In this document: positions 1 through 7,064 of the stretch, one piece after another
How the letters are laid out: each line of letters opens with the position of its first letter
Numbering within the stretch: position 1 is the stretch's first letter
NCBI GenBank assembly: GCA_944333305.1
Contig: CALVKV010000051.1
Coordinates: 1-9,641 of the forward strand
Source of the DNA: an uncultured Bacilli bacterium
GTDB taxonomy: Bacteria; Bacillota_I; Bacilli_A; RF39; UBA660
Reading direction: 5' to 3'
DNA: 9,641 nucleotides
Notes under the pieces: model-generated
Database searches by the model: none
Seen by the model: only the letters and a program-made list of their open reading frames with translations
Told to the model about the DNA's origin: nothing
Translations under genes and position numbers: made by a program

Positions 1-998
1 ACTCCTGCAATAATTGATAAAGCGATTATTAATTTATTAGATTTTTTTGTCTTTTCATCAGTAATAGGAGTAGCGATACCTTCATTACTATCACTTATTG
101 GTTCCATTATTTTAGTAGTCTCATCGACTTCATTTTCAGGATATGGATATACATATGGTTCTTCATTTATTCTATCATCATTTAATGCAGTTAGTAAGTC
201 ATTATGCATGCTCTTAGCATCATCATATCTATTTTTAGGATTTTTAGCAGTTGATTTTAAAATAATATTTTCAATGCTTTGAGGTATATCATTATTTAAT
301 TTATGAACATCAGGTAAAGGCTCTTTCATTTGCTTTAAAGCTATTTCAACAGCACTATCTCCTTTGAATGGTAATTCTCCTGTTAATAGTTCATAGAAAA
401 TAATACCCATAGAATAAATATCACTTTTAATAGTAGTTCCTTTACCAGCAGCTTGCTCAGGTGGAAGATAATGTACTGAGCCCATAACAGAGTTTGTTTG
501 GGTTAATTGGGTTGAATTTAAAGCCATAGCAATACCAAAGTCAGTTATTTTTATTTGACCATCATCCTCTATCATGATATTTTGTGGTTTTAAATCACGA
601 TGAACAATATATGAGTCATGAGCATGAGCCATACCATCAGTTAATTGAAGCATAATATCAATTGCTTCTGATAGGGTTAGGCTACCACGTTTTTTTAGAA
701 GTTGTTTTAAAGTTTTGCCTTCAACATACTCCATAACAATGTAATATAAGCCATCATCTTCTCCTACATCATACATAGCGACAATATTAGGATGAGAAAG
801 ACTAGAAGCTGATAGGGCTTCACGTTGAAAACGTCTTACAAATTTTTCATCATTTGCAAGGTCTCCTCTTAATACTTTAATAGCAACATTTCTATCTAAT
901 ATTGTGTCATATGCAAGATAGACATTTGCCATACCACCTTCGCCTATTGACTTAATTATCTCATAACGATCATTAATTTTTTGCCCCTTTGTAACCAT
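1..998 (-). CDS. prkC: PrkC/PknB-type membrane serine/threonine protein kinase, 3' end cut by window edge
   Basis: Reading from the ATG at 998 gives 332 codons with no stop, so the gene runs off the left edge. It is a Hanks-type kinase that phosphorylates proteins on Ser/Thr. Visible motifs are the Gly-rich loop GEGGMANV (19-26), the ATP-binding Lys in VAIK (K41), the alpha-C Glu (E60), catalytic HRDLKPQN (133-140), DFG (153-155) and the activation segment ending PPEQ (179-182). The HRD Arg is present, as in kinases activated by autophosphorylation of the loop. An acidic juxtamembrane linker (about 273-318) leads into a hydrophobic stretch starting near residue 323, the expected single membrane segment. 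The PASTA repeats that bind peptidoglycan fragments in this family would lie outside the window. The start overlaps the prpC stop by one base (TAATG), with an AGGTGA ribosome site inside prpC. Kinase assignment is very secure. The name prkC rests on the prpC neighbour and the membrane topology. Confidence 0.95.
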   Translation of the reverse strand, partial: MVTKGQKINDRYEIIKSIGEGGMANVYLAYDTILDRNVAIKVLRGDLANDEKFVRRFQREALSASSLSHPNIVAMYDVGEDDGLYYIVMEYVEGKTLKQLLKKRGSLTLSEAIDIMLQLTDGMAHAHDSYIVHRDLKPQNIMIEDDGQIKITDFGIAMALNSTQLTQTNSVMGSVHYLPPEQAAGKGTTIKSDIYSMGIIFYELLTGELPFKGDSAVEIALKQMKEPLPDVHKLNNDIPQSIENIILKSTAKNPKNRYDDAKSMHNDLLTALNDDRINEEPYVYPYPENEVDETTKIMEPISDSNEGIATPITDEKTKKSNKLIIALSIIAG

Positions 999-1738
999 TA
1001 TTCTTCACCTTCTCCTAAAATTAAGTATGCTACTGAAATATTATCAGTGCCTCCTCTATTGTTAGCTTTTCTAATTAGTTTAATTACCTTATCTTCAATA
1101 TCTCCTTCACCTAAAAGAACTTTTTCAATAGATTCTTCTTCTAACATATTAGTAAGGCCATCACTTGCTAAAAGAATACCATCTATTTCCATATCACAAT
1201 CAAATATATCTATATCAATAGGGTCATTTGCTCCTAAAGCTTTCATTAATACGTTTTTCTTGGGATGATCTTTTGCTTCTTCTTTAGTTAATTCGCCTGC
1301 TGATACTAATAAATTTACTAATGTATGGTCATATGTTACCTTATGTAATTTATTATCTTTCATAACAAAACCTGATGAGTCTCCAATATTTCCAAATAAA
1401 ATATAATCTTTAGTAATGATAGCAGTTACTAGAGTAGTTCCCATTCCCTTGCTTTCTGGATGAGTTTTCTCATGCCTAAAAATGCTATCATTTATTTCGT
1501 TAACACTATCTCGTAAAAAATTAACAGCGTCCATCTTACTCATATTATGAAAATTCTCATTAAATGCTTTAGCTAAATGAGTAATGGCAATAGATGATGC
1601 TACTTCTCCTGCTCTATGTCCCCCCATACCATCAGCGATAGCCATAAGTGTATCATTATCACTGTTATGTACTATTAAGACACTATCTTCATTATGATCC
1701 CTAACTTTTCCTGCATCAGTTAAATAAAACGATTTCAT
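998..1738 (-). CDS. prpC: PP2C-family (PPM) protein serine/threonine phosphatase PrpC
   Basis: This 246-residue protein is a full-length bacterial PP2C phosphatase, a cytosolic metal-dependent enzyme that removes phosphate from Ser/Thr on PrkC and its substrates. The metal and phosphate ligands are visible: R13 and D18 in GKVRDHNED, D36 in ADGMGGH, D120 in GNIGDS, D193 in ASDGL and D232 in GGTDNIS. One departure is at 120-124, where the usual GDSRxY reads GDSSGF, so the conserved Arg is replaced by Ser. The start follows AAGGAGG at a good distance and overlaps the rlmN stop by 4 nt (ATGA). The stop overlaps the prkC start by 1 nt. Phosphatase and kinase are therefore translated as a coupled pair, the usual arrangement in Bacillota. 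Confidence 0.96.
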   Translation of the reverse strand: MKSFYLTDAGKVRDHNEDSVLIVHNSDNDTLMAIADGMGGHRAGEVASSIAITHLAKAFNENFHNMSKMDAVNFLRDSVNEINDSIFRHEKTHPESKGMGTTLVTAIITKDYILFGNIGDSSGFVMKDNKLHKVTYDHTLVNLLVSAGELTKEEAKDHPKKNVLMKALGANDPIDIDIFDCDMEIDGILLASDGLTNMLEEESIEKVLLGEGDIEDKVIKLIRKANNRGGTDNISVAYLILGEGEE

Positions 1739-2760
1739 ATGTCCTCCTTCTTACTTCTAAGCTGTCCACAAGCAGCACTTATAGCACCACCAAATTCTCG
1801 CCTAATTGTAACTGTAATATTGTTTTTCTTTAGTATATCATAAAACTTAGCAATTGTTAAAGGGTTACTTCTAATAAATTGTAAAGCTTCTGTTTCATTA
1901 TATGGTATTAAATTAACATAGGCATTTATTCCTTTTAATAATCTAGCTAATTCTTTGGCATTATCAGCACTATCATTAATACCATTTAGCATAATATATT
2001 CAAAAGTTACACGACGATTAGTCTTTTCTAAATAAATCTTAATAGCTTTCATCAAATCTTCTATTTTATATACTTTTGATATAGGCATTAGTTTTTCTCT
2101 TATCTTATCATTTGGAGCATGTAAGCTAATAGCAAGATTTACTTGATAAGGGAAATCAGCAAATTCTAGTATTTTTGGAACAAGTCCACAAGTAGATACT
2201 GTAATATGGCGAGCACCAATATTAAGACCTTTAGGATGATTTATTATTTTAATAAATTTACAAACATTATCATAGTTATCAAATGGCTCTCCTATTCCCA
2301 TAATAACGACGTGACTAATTCTTAAGTTAGCATCACTTTCTACTTTTAATATTTGTTCTACCATTTCACTTGTTTTTAAATTTCTTACTTTCTTACGTCT
2401 ACCTGATTCACAAAATTTACACCCCATATTACAGCCAACTTGGCTAGAAATACAAAGGCTATTACCATAATCATGGTTCATTAAAACCGCTTCAATATGT
2501 TCATTATCATTAAGTTTAAATAAATATTTTTTAACATCTTTACTAGACTCAACTGTAACTATATCAATATTAGAAATATTAAAATCTTTTTTTAATCTTT
2601 CTCTAGTTTCTTTTTTTAAATTAGTCGCTTCATCAAAAGAAGTAATTCTCTTTTCTTTAGAATAAAGCCATGCAAAAAGCTCTAGCGCATAGTATTTTTT
2701 ATCTTCATTTTTTAAGAAATAGTCTGTTAATTCCTCTATGGTTAAATCATATATGCTCAT
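1735..2760 (-). CDS. rlmN: 23S rRNA (adenine(2503)-C(2))-methyltransferase RlmN, radical SAM enzyme
   Basis: The 341-residue protein is the radical-SAM methyltransferase that methylates C2 of A2503 in 23S rRNA (and, in E. coli, A37 of some tRNAs). The [4Fe-4S] cluster motif is C110-x3-C114-x2-C117 in SSQVGCNMGCKFC. The SAM-binding GxGEP-like segment is MGIGEPFDN. The C-terminal Cys that is transiently methylated in this family is C331 in AACGQL, so the enzyme looks active. After the cluster the usual ATG-x-x-G-F loop is replaced by ESGRRKKVRNL (118-128), a variant to note when separating RlmN from Cfr-like relatives. Length and the prpC-prkC context favour RlmN. The ribosome site is GAGGTGA just before the ATG, and a TATAAT box lies upstream. 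This is the first gene of the rlmN-prpC-prkC operon. Confidence 0.93.
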   Translation of the reverse strand: MSIYDLTIEELTDYFLKNEDKKYYALELFAWLYSKEKRITSFDEATNLKKETRERLKKDFNISNIDIVTVESSKDVKKYLFKLNDNEHIEAVLMNHDYGNSLCISSQVGCNMGCKFCESGRRKKVRNLKTSEMVEQILKVESDANLRISHVVIMGIGEPFDNYDNVCKFIKIINHPKGLNIGARHITVSTCGLVPKILEFADFPYQVNLAISLHAPNDKIREKLMPISKVYKIEDLMKAIKIYLEKTNRRVTFEYIMLNGINDSADNAKELARLLKGINAYVNLIPYNETEALQFIRSNPLTIAKFYDILKKNNITVTIRREFGGAISAACGQLRSKKEDI

Positions 2761-2783
2761 AACTCACCTCTATAACTACATTT

Positions 2784-2789
2784 ATTATA
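2784..2789 (-). promoter_or_regulatory. -10 box of the probable rlmN-prpC-prkC promoter
   Basis: The minus strand has a perfect TATAAT 24 nt upstream of the rlmN ATG, inside the 91-nt gap that separates rlmN from the Rpn-type gene. No good TTGACA is found at 16-18 nt spacing. A TTGATG lies 20 nt upstream, overlapping the T-run of the preceding terminator. This is a plausible housekeeping promoter because a terminator stands just before it, but it rests on one hexamer. Confidence 0.45.
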
Positions 2790-2812
2790 CATTAAAACTT
2801 AAAGAAATACAT

Positions 2813-2845
2813 CAAAAAACTGATAAAACGTATCTATCAGTTTTG
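2813..2845 (-). terminator. Intrinsic terminator after the Rpn-type nuclease gene
   Basis: On the minus strand AAAACTGATA (2844-2835) pairs perfectly with TATCAGTTTT (2825-2816) around a 9-nt loop, giving a 10-bp stem that runs into six T residues. It begins 7 nt after the TAA of the gene at 2852-3679. The stem has only two G-C pairs, but placement and T-run fit an intrinsic terminator in an AT-rich genome. Confidence 0.75.
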
Positions 2846-2851
2846 TAATAT

Positions 2852-3679
2852 TTAGTCAGTTAAGTTCTCTAACTCTTCTTCACTTAAACCTGTTGCTTTT
2901 ATTATATCTTCTTTAGATATACCTATATTAAGGAGATTTTTAGCAATTTCTTTTTCTCTATCTTTAGCACCAGCATCATAGCCATCAAGTCTTGCTGAGT
3001 TTATTTCTTTTCTTCTAACTAATTCTACATTATAATCTGTTCTAAATTTATCTTCTTCATTTAGTCTTTCTAACTTATCCACGATATATAACGCCTCCTC
3101 ACATCCATTTGCAATCTCTCTCATCTCTTCGTATGAATCTGCTACCATCATTGCCATAAATGTTTCTTCTTCGTTACTTCCATTATATCTTACATTTTTT
3201 AGACTTTCAAGATAAATATTATGTATTTTTATATCATCTATTACATCATTATATTTCTCATTTCTTAAAGTATAATCAACATTAATTGCATCTGGTTTTA
3301 TCTTATAGAGACTATTATTAAAATTAATTAGAACTGTTTTCATCTTAACAAAATCTTCTCCTTTTTCTAAGCCACCACCAGCTATACTAAAGAGATACAT
3401 TCTATTTTTAATTAAGACTCTTTCTGATACATCTTTATTCATTTCTATTATAATAAAATCTCTATCTTTCTTTAATAAGACATCTAGTCTATAATCTCTT
3501 GCAACATTTCCACTATTTATCTCATTATCATATAATTGATACCCTTCTAAATCTAATTTAGAATAATATTTAATTAATTTTTCATAAAAGAATCTACTAT
3601 CTTCATCTTTAAACATTTTTTTAAATGTTGTGTCAGATAAAAGTGTAAAGAATTCTTTTTTCTTTTCTTCTTTTTTCAT
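2852..3679 (-). CDS. Rpn/PD-(D/E)XK nuclease-family transposase-like protein
   Basis: This 275-residue protein matches the PD-(D/E)XK family annotated as Rpn recombination-promoting nucleases or PDDEXK_2 transposases. These proteins cut DNA and are linked to RecA-independent gene transfer and, more recently, to phage defence. Seen here: an N-terminal DTTFKKMF segment (16-23), the catalytic core with D66 in RLDV and E79 in IIEMN, and the family's KGEDFVKMKTVLINF segment (106-120). The typical C-terminal helical tail ends in GISKEDIIKATGLSEEEL. The third core position, usually Gln or Lys, is Asn81 here, so activity is uncertain. The start follows GGAGG with 6-nt spacing. It stands alone between two terminators, so it is likely its own transcription unit. 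These genes often occur as dispersed paralogues in a genome. The family is clear; the function is not. Confidence 0.85.
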   Translation of the reverse strand: MKKEEKKKEFFTLLSDTTFKKMFKDEDSRFFYEKLIKYYSKLDLEGYQLYDNEINSGNVARDYRLDVLLKKDRDFIIIEMNKDVSERVLIKNRMYLFSIAGGGLEKGEDFVKMKTVLINFNNSLYKIKPDAINVDYTLRNEKYNDVIDDIKIHNIYLESLKNVRYNGSNEEETFMAMMVADSYEEMREIANGCEEALYIVDKLERLNEEDKFRTDYNVELVRRKEINSARLDGYDAGAKDREKEIAKNLLNIGISKEDIIKATGLSEEELENLTD

Positions 3680-3701
3680 TTAATTCCTCCATAATAAATA
3701 A

Positions 3702-3809
3702 TTTGTCTGCACAGATGCCTACAACTCTAGCATGGAAGGAAAATTAATGCAAAAAGATGATTTTGTAAATTCAGTTAAAAGCAGGGGTCAATTTTATAAA
3801 TTCGTCTAG
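3702..3809 (+). pseudogene. Possible decayed transposase C-terminal fragment
   Basis: On the plus strand, codons 3702-3806 stay open between a TAA at 3699 and a TAG at 3807. They encode about 35 residues starting VCTDAYNSSMEGKL. The SxxxGKL pattern recalls the stretch just before the last conserved helix in transposases of the IS4/IS1634 kind. There is no full gene, and the next part does not read like an intact helix, so it could be a remnant with an internal deletion. Similarity is judged from memory of the families, and chance is a real alternative. It is the only sequence here on the opposite strand to the neighbours that looks even partly coding. Confidence 0.2.
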
Positions 3810-3857
3810 AGAAAATTAAAAATTGATCCCTAAAAATAGGACCAATTTTAAAAATTC
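3784..3857. repeat. Three-copy 20-bp repeat (direct, inverted, direct)
   Basis: Copy A (3784-3803) reads GGGGTCAATTTTATAAATTC. Copy C (3838-3857) is a direct repeat with 16 of 20 identities. Copy B (3811-3830) is inverted, with about 15 of 20 identities to A. The shared core is CAATTTT preceded by a G-rich end. A and B form an inverted repeat around the 7-nt spacer GTCTAGA; B and C form the hairpin assigned as the sigma gene terminator. Multiple copies of a short end sequence are typical of some insertion-sequence termini (IS21 type, for instance), so this may be a leftover IS end reused as a terminator. Confidence 0.6.
3815..3849 (-). terminator. Intrinsic terminator after the sigma factor gene
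   Basis: In minus-strand RNA, AAAATTGGTCC (3849-3839) pairs with GGATCAATTTT (3829-3819) over 11 positions with one G-U pair and a 9-nt loop. The T-rich continuation is TTTTTAATTTT. It lies 17 nt beyond the sigma TAA. Because copy B is also complementary to copy A downstream, two alternative hairpins are possible. Confidence 0.65.
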
Positions 3858-3865
3858 ATACTTTT

Positions 3866-4510
3866 TTAAAAAATTTTTGTTCTAAGCTTTTCTAATACCT
3901 TACTCTCCTTTCTACTTACTTGAACTTGAGACATACCAAGAGACTCTGCTGTTTCTTTTTGAGTCATATCTTGATAGTATCTTGACATTATTAATTCTCT
4001 TTCACTTTCTTCAAGTCCATTAATCGCTTCTTTTAAGTCTAGTACTCCTACATCATAACCTTTTTCAATAAGAGCGATTTTATTATATAAATTATAGTCA
4101 TCATCTAAATAATTATTATCTAGACTATAAGGAGTTGTAACAGCATTCATAACACTTACTATTTTTTCTTCTGGCTCTCCTAGCATATAAGAAATTTCAA
4201 AAGTAGTAGGTTCTCTTCCTAAGTTTTGAGATAAATATTCTCTTGTTTCTTTAATCTCTTTACTTAACTTATAAGTATCAGTCGAGACATGAATCCCATA
4301 ATCATTATTTATGGTTTTTAAGACCTCTCCTTTTATCCACAAATAAGCATAATCTGTAAAGCTTGTCTCTCTTTTTGCATCATACTTTTGTAATGCAGTT
4401 TGTAAGCCTAACATTCCTGCTTGAAATAAATCATCATAATCACTTCTAAAATTATATTTACTAGTAATATTTCTAACTAAACTAACATATCTTAAAGCTT
4501 CTTCTGTCAT
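3866..4510 (-). CDS. Sporulation-type sigma-70 family RNA polymerase sigma factor (SigF/SigG-like)
   Basis: The 214-residue protein carries sigma region 2 (about 5-73, with DDLFQAGMLGLQTALQKYD and the -10 recognition helix around FTDYAYLWIKGEVLKTIN). Region 3 spans about 80-130 (GREPTTFEISYMLG). Region 4 spans about 160-210, with the helix-turn-helix TQKETAESLGMSQVQVSR. The SQVQVSR recognition helix matches forespore factors SigF and SigG of Bacillus. It lacks region 1.1 and is somewhat shorter than SigF (about 255), starting right at region 2. In region 2.4, K65-T66-I67-N68 replaces the usual RxxRD-type residues, so promoter preference may differ. It follows an AAGGA ribosome site and lies 79 nt after the unknown exported protein, probably still in the spoVA transcript. 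Without spoIIAB nearby I cannot say whether it is SigF, SigG or a lineage-specific factor. Confidence 0.85.
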   Translation of the reverse strand: MTEEALRYVSLVRNITSKYNFRSDYDDLFQAGMLGLQTALQKYDAKRETSFTDYAYLWIKGEVLKTINNDYGIHVSTDTYKLSKEIKETREYLSQNLGREPTTFEISYMLGEPEEKIVSVMNAVTTPYSLDNNYLDDDYNLYNKIALIEKGYDVGVLDLKEAINGLEESERELIMSRYYQDMTQKETAESLGMSQVQVSRKESKVLEKLRTKIF

Positions 4511-4589
4511 AGTATCTATCCTTTCTTGTCTTAAGAATAAATAAAATTTACTTAATTAACAAGGCTTTCGACAGAAGTAGTTATTAATT

Positions 4590-5684
4590 TCAACCTACAA
4601 AATTCGCAAAGATTAGCGTTTTAAATAAAATACCAAATATTCCTCTTGTAAGAGACTTAGTTTTACCTTTATGTACTTTACTTTTAGGATAATCATTACA
4701 ATTAAAAGTAATATCTATATTTTCTTTAAAGTCTTGATACTTAATAGTTAAAATAGTTTTAGAACAAGTATTAGAATAGTTAAACTCTAACTTACTAAGA
4801 GGAATAGTACTTTTCTTTATTACTTTAGATAAATCTAAGTAATTAGATAGGGTTATATCATCATATACTTCTATTGTCTCTTTTCGATATAGATAATACT
4901 TATTAATAGTATCTATAACTTTATAACCATTATGAACTAAAGTATCAGTTATATTATCATCTTTATAACACTTATAATACTTCTTACGGTAACGATATAA
5001 CTTTTCTTTAGAAATAACTTTTATATAAAATTTATCTTCTATATTAGATTTACTTAAGACTTTTTCATCATAAAGAGGCTTAGTTAAATGATTTATTAAC
5101 TTAAGTTTTATCTTACTATAGCCTTTTTTAGTTATAGTTATTTTATCTTTAATATAATTAGAGTTCTCTATTACAAAGCTTCCTTTTCTATCTCCTTGAT
5201 TTAAAAAGCATGTTACTTCTAACTCTAAAAACTCGGGACTATATTTTTTAGATAATTTAATATTATAGTTATTACCTTCATAAATAGTTCTATCTTTATA
5301 CTTTAAAGTTATCTTTGTAATTAAGAGATTATCTATATTATTAATAGTTAAATTATCTATTTTCTTTAAATCTTTATAATAATAGATAGTTTTAATATCT
5401 TCATCTAGTCTTTTATCATTATGTTTTTCTTTACTATAGTTAGTATATTCTCCATAAGTTACTTCATTACTTTTGAGAGGATATTCAAGATTACATTCTT
5501 CTAAATATTTAAACTCTTTATCTATCTTTTCCTGTTTATAGTAAGTAACTTTTTCTATTTTCTCATTATCCTTAGCTTGATAATTAGCATTAACTTCTCC
5601 TACCTTTAGATAAGGTGTAGTTATGGTTTGGGCAGAAACATTTGCCCAAGAAAAAAATAATAATAGTATTAAGAGCATTTTCAT
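4590..5684 (-). CDS. Exported protein of unknown function encoded inside the spoVA-sigma block
   Basis: I do not recognise this 364-residue protein. It begins with a clear signal peptide: a hydrophobic core LLILLLFF (4-11), then VSA-QT as a probable type I cleavage site after residue 19. The mature part is rich in Lys, Tyr, Asn and Ile and reads as alternating beta strands, with repeated Tyr clusters (TIYYYKDL, RYRKKYYKCY). There are five Cys residues (64, 159, 239, 307, 329), an odd number for a secreted protein. The tail has a basic stretch (KSKVHKGKTKS) followed by a 17-residue hydrophobic end, GIFGILFKTLIFANFVG, which could be a short C-terminal membrane tail. It starts 34 nt after spoVAE behind GGAGGT, so it is very likely in the same transcript. 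If made in the forespore, the signal peptide would place it in the intermembrane space facing the SpoVA channel; that is inference. Confidence 0.8.
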   Translation of the reverse strand: MKMLLILLLFFSWANVSAQTITTPYLKVGEVNANYQAKDNEKIEKVTYYKQEKIDKEFKYLEECNLEYPLKSNEVTYGEYTNYSKEKHNDKRLDEDIKTIYYYKDLKKIDNLTINNIDNLLITKITLKYKDRTIYEGNNYNIKLSKKYSPEFLELEVTCFLNQGDRKGSFVIENSNYIKDKITITKKGYSKIKLKLINHLTKPLYDEKVLSKSNIEDKFYIKVISKEKLYRYRKKYYKCYKDDNITDTLVHNGYKVIDTINKYYLYRKETIEVYDDITLSNYLDLSKVIKKSTIPLSKLEFNYSNTCSKTILTIKYQDFKENIDITFNCNDYPKSKVHKGKTKSLTRGIFGILFKTLIFANFVG

Positions 5685-5718
5685 AATTAGTACCTCCTAC
5701 TATTATTATTTCCTATTT

Positions 5719-6069
5719 CTAATCTTTTGCTTTAAAAATTAAAGTAAAGACAAAGGTAAAGATAATCGCTGCTGTTATTCCGGCGGCAGTAAGATCAAAG
5801 ACGCCCATTAACAACCCCATTATGCCATGAGATTCAGCGGCAAGTAAGGCTCCATGAATTAGAGAATGACCAAAGCTTGTTATAGGAAGTAAGGCTCCTC
5901 CTCCTACTTTTGCAATAAAGAAGTCATAGATAGAAAAGGCATCAAGGGCTGAACCTACACATACAAAGATAGCGGTTATATGGCCTGGAGTTAGTTTAGT
6001 ATTATCAAGTATTAACTCTGCGATTAAACAAACTATTCCACAGAATAAAAATGAATTAATAAAGTACAT
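5719..6069 (-). CDS. spoVAE: Stage V sporulation protein AE (SpoVAE/SpoVAEB type)
   Basis: This 116-residue membrane protein matches SpoVAEb, a subunit of the SpoVA channel for Ca-dipicolinic acid in the inner spore membrane. Family signatures visible are LDNTKLTPGHITAIFV, the GGGALLPITSFGHSLIHGAL loop, and a C-terminal helix ending FTLIFKAKD. There are about four membrane segments. A longer reading from 6087 would add MFGGDI, but those codons contain the ribosome site GGAGG (6077-6081), 7 nt before the ATG at 6069, so the shorter start is preferred. The start shares one base with the spoVAD stop (TAATG), pointing to translational coupling. It shares the loop pattern with SpoVAC in the same operon, the two being paralogous. 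Confidence 0.93.
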   Translation of the reverse strand: MYFINSFLFCGIVCLIAELILDNTKLTPGHITAIFVCVGSALDAFSIYDFFIAKVGGGALLPITSFGHSLIHGALLAAESHGIMGLLMGVFDLTAAGITAAIIFTFVFTLIFKAKD

Positions 6070-7064
6070 TATATCGCCTCCAAACATATTAAATTGGCAA
6101 TAGATAGAATATTTTCTTTTTGATAAAGCATTATTGGAGAAAATAAGGCTCCTGTTGCGATTAGTAAGACTTTTTTATATTTGTTATTCATAAGGTCTTT
6201 TAAAATAGTACTATAATTAACTAAAGCAGAACATACGGGACCACTTCCTCCTGCCATTACTTCTTTTTGTTCTTCTAAATCATAGAGCATTGTTCCACAG
6301 TCATTATAGTTTTTAGATAAATCTATATTATATTCATTAAGCATTAAGTCTTTTAGTATTTCTTTACCATATTTACCTAAGTCTCCTGTTAATATTAAAT
6401 CATAGTCACTTGCCTTAGTATTAGTTTCTTTTAAGTATTTATATAGGGTATCTGCTGCTGCTCCTGCCATAGCGGCTCCCATATTAAAGGCATCTTTTTG
6501 ATTAAAATCTACTATTGTTCCAATAAGTCCATTAACAACTCTTATTTTACTAGGTTTATTAGATAAAAGTGCACTAGCACCTCCAGTTGCTGTAAAGGTT
6601 GCAGTCATAGGTTTAGGAGAACCATATTCAGTAGGATTTCTAAACTGTTTTTCACTTGACATGTTATGAGATGAACAAGATATTAAAGCATTATTTACTT
6701 TACCACTATCGATAAAAGTTGCTCCTATTAATAAGCCTTCTATACTAGTAGCACATGCTGTATAAATACCAAGAAAAGGACTTTTTAAATTTAAAGCACC
6801 ATAACAAGAAGATGCAATTTGATTTAAAAGATCACCTGCTATAACTAAATCTATATCATTAGGAGTTAATTTTGTTTTTCTTAGTAGTATTTTAATACTA
6901 TCTTCAAGTAATCTTATTTCAGCTTTTTCAAAGGACTTTTCTTTACAATATAAATCATCAGTATATTTCTTATCAAAGTTTTTTGATAATGGTCCTTTCG
7001 CTTCATAAGGACCACATACTGTACTTGCATTATCTAAGTATACATTTCTAAAATTTAGTATCAT
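6069..7064 (-). CDS. spoVAD: Stage V sporulation protein AD (SpoVAD)
   Basis: The 331-residue soluble protein has the thiolase/ketoacyl-synthase-like fold of SpoVAD, which binds dipicolinic acid and docks on the SpoVA membrane channel. Recognisable blocks are GPYEAKGPLSKNFDKKY near the N-terminus, the DIDLVIAGDLLNQ segment, YTACATSIEGL, SSHNMSSEKQFRNPTEYG, and near the C-terminus NDCGTMLYD, GGSGPVCSALV and LLIATGALFSP. These follow the Bacillus SpoVAD sequence in order. The chosen ATG at 7064 has GGGAGG 7 nt upstream and overlaps the spoVAC stop by 4 nt (ATGA). The alternative ATG at 7079 would place the ribosome site inside the gene. The C-terminus overlaps the spoVAE start. Confidence 0.96.
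   Translation of the reverse strand: MILNFRNVYLDNASTVCGPYEAKGPLSKNFDKKYTDDLYCKEKSFEKAEIRLLEDSIKILLRKTKLTPNDIDLVIAGDLLNQIASSCYGALNLKSPFLGIYTACATSIEGLLIGATFIDSGKVNNALISCSSHNMSSEKQFRNPTEYGSPKPMTATFTATGGASALLSNKPSKIRVVNGLIGTIVDFNQKDAFNMGAAMAGAAADTLYKYLKETNTKASDYDLILTGDLGKYGKEILKDLMLNEYNIDLSKNYNDCGTMLYDLEEQKEVMAGGSGPVCSALVNYSTILKDLMNNKYKKVLLIATGALFSPIMLYQKENILSIANLICLEAI
6077..6081 (-). promoter_or_regulatory. Ribosome binding site that fixes the spoVAE start
   Basis: GGAGG on the minus strand lies 7 nt before the ATG at 6069, within the last codons of spoVAD. It decides against the in-frame ATG at 6087. Confidence 0.85.

Noticed and set aside
981..1268. Plus-strand open frame of 95 codons
   Set aside because: It lies opposite the well-supported prpC gene, has a low-complexity Ser/Ile-rich translation and no ribosome site.
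3784..3857. CRISPR array
   Set aside because: Only three imperfect copies in mixed orientation, with very short spacers and no cas genes; does not fit.
4511..4589. Separate promoter for the sigma gene
   Set aside because: The 79-nt gap shows no convincing -35/-10 pair or terminator, so co-transcription with the upstream gene is the simpler reading.
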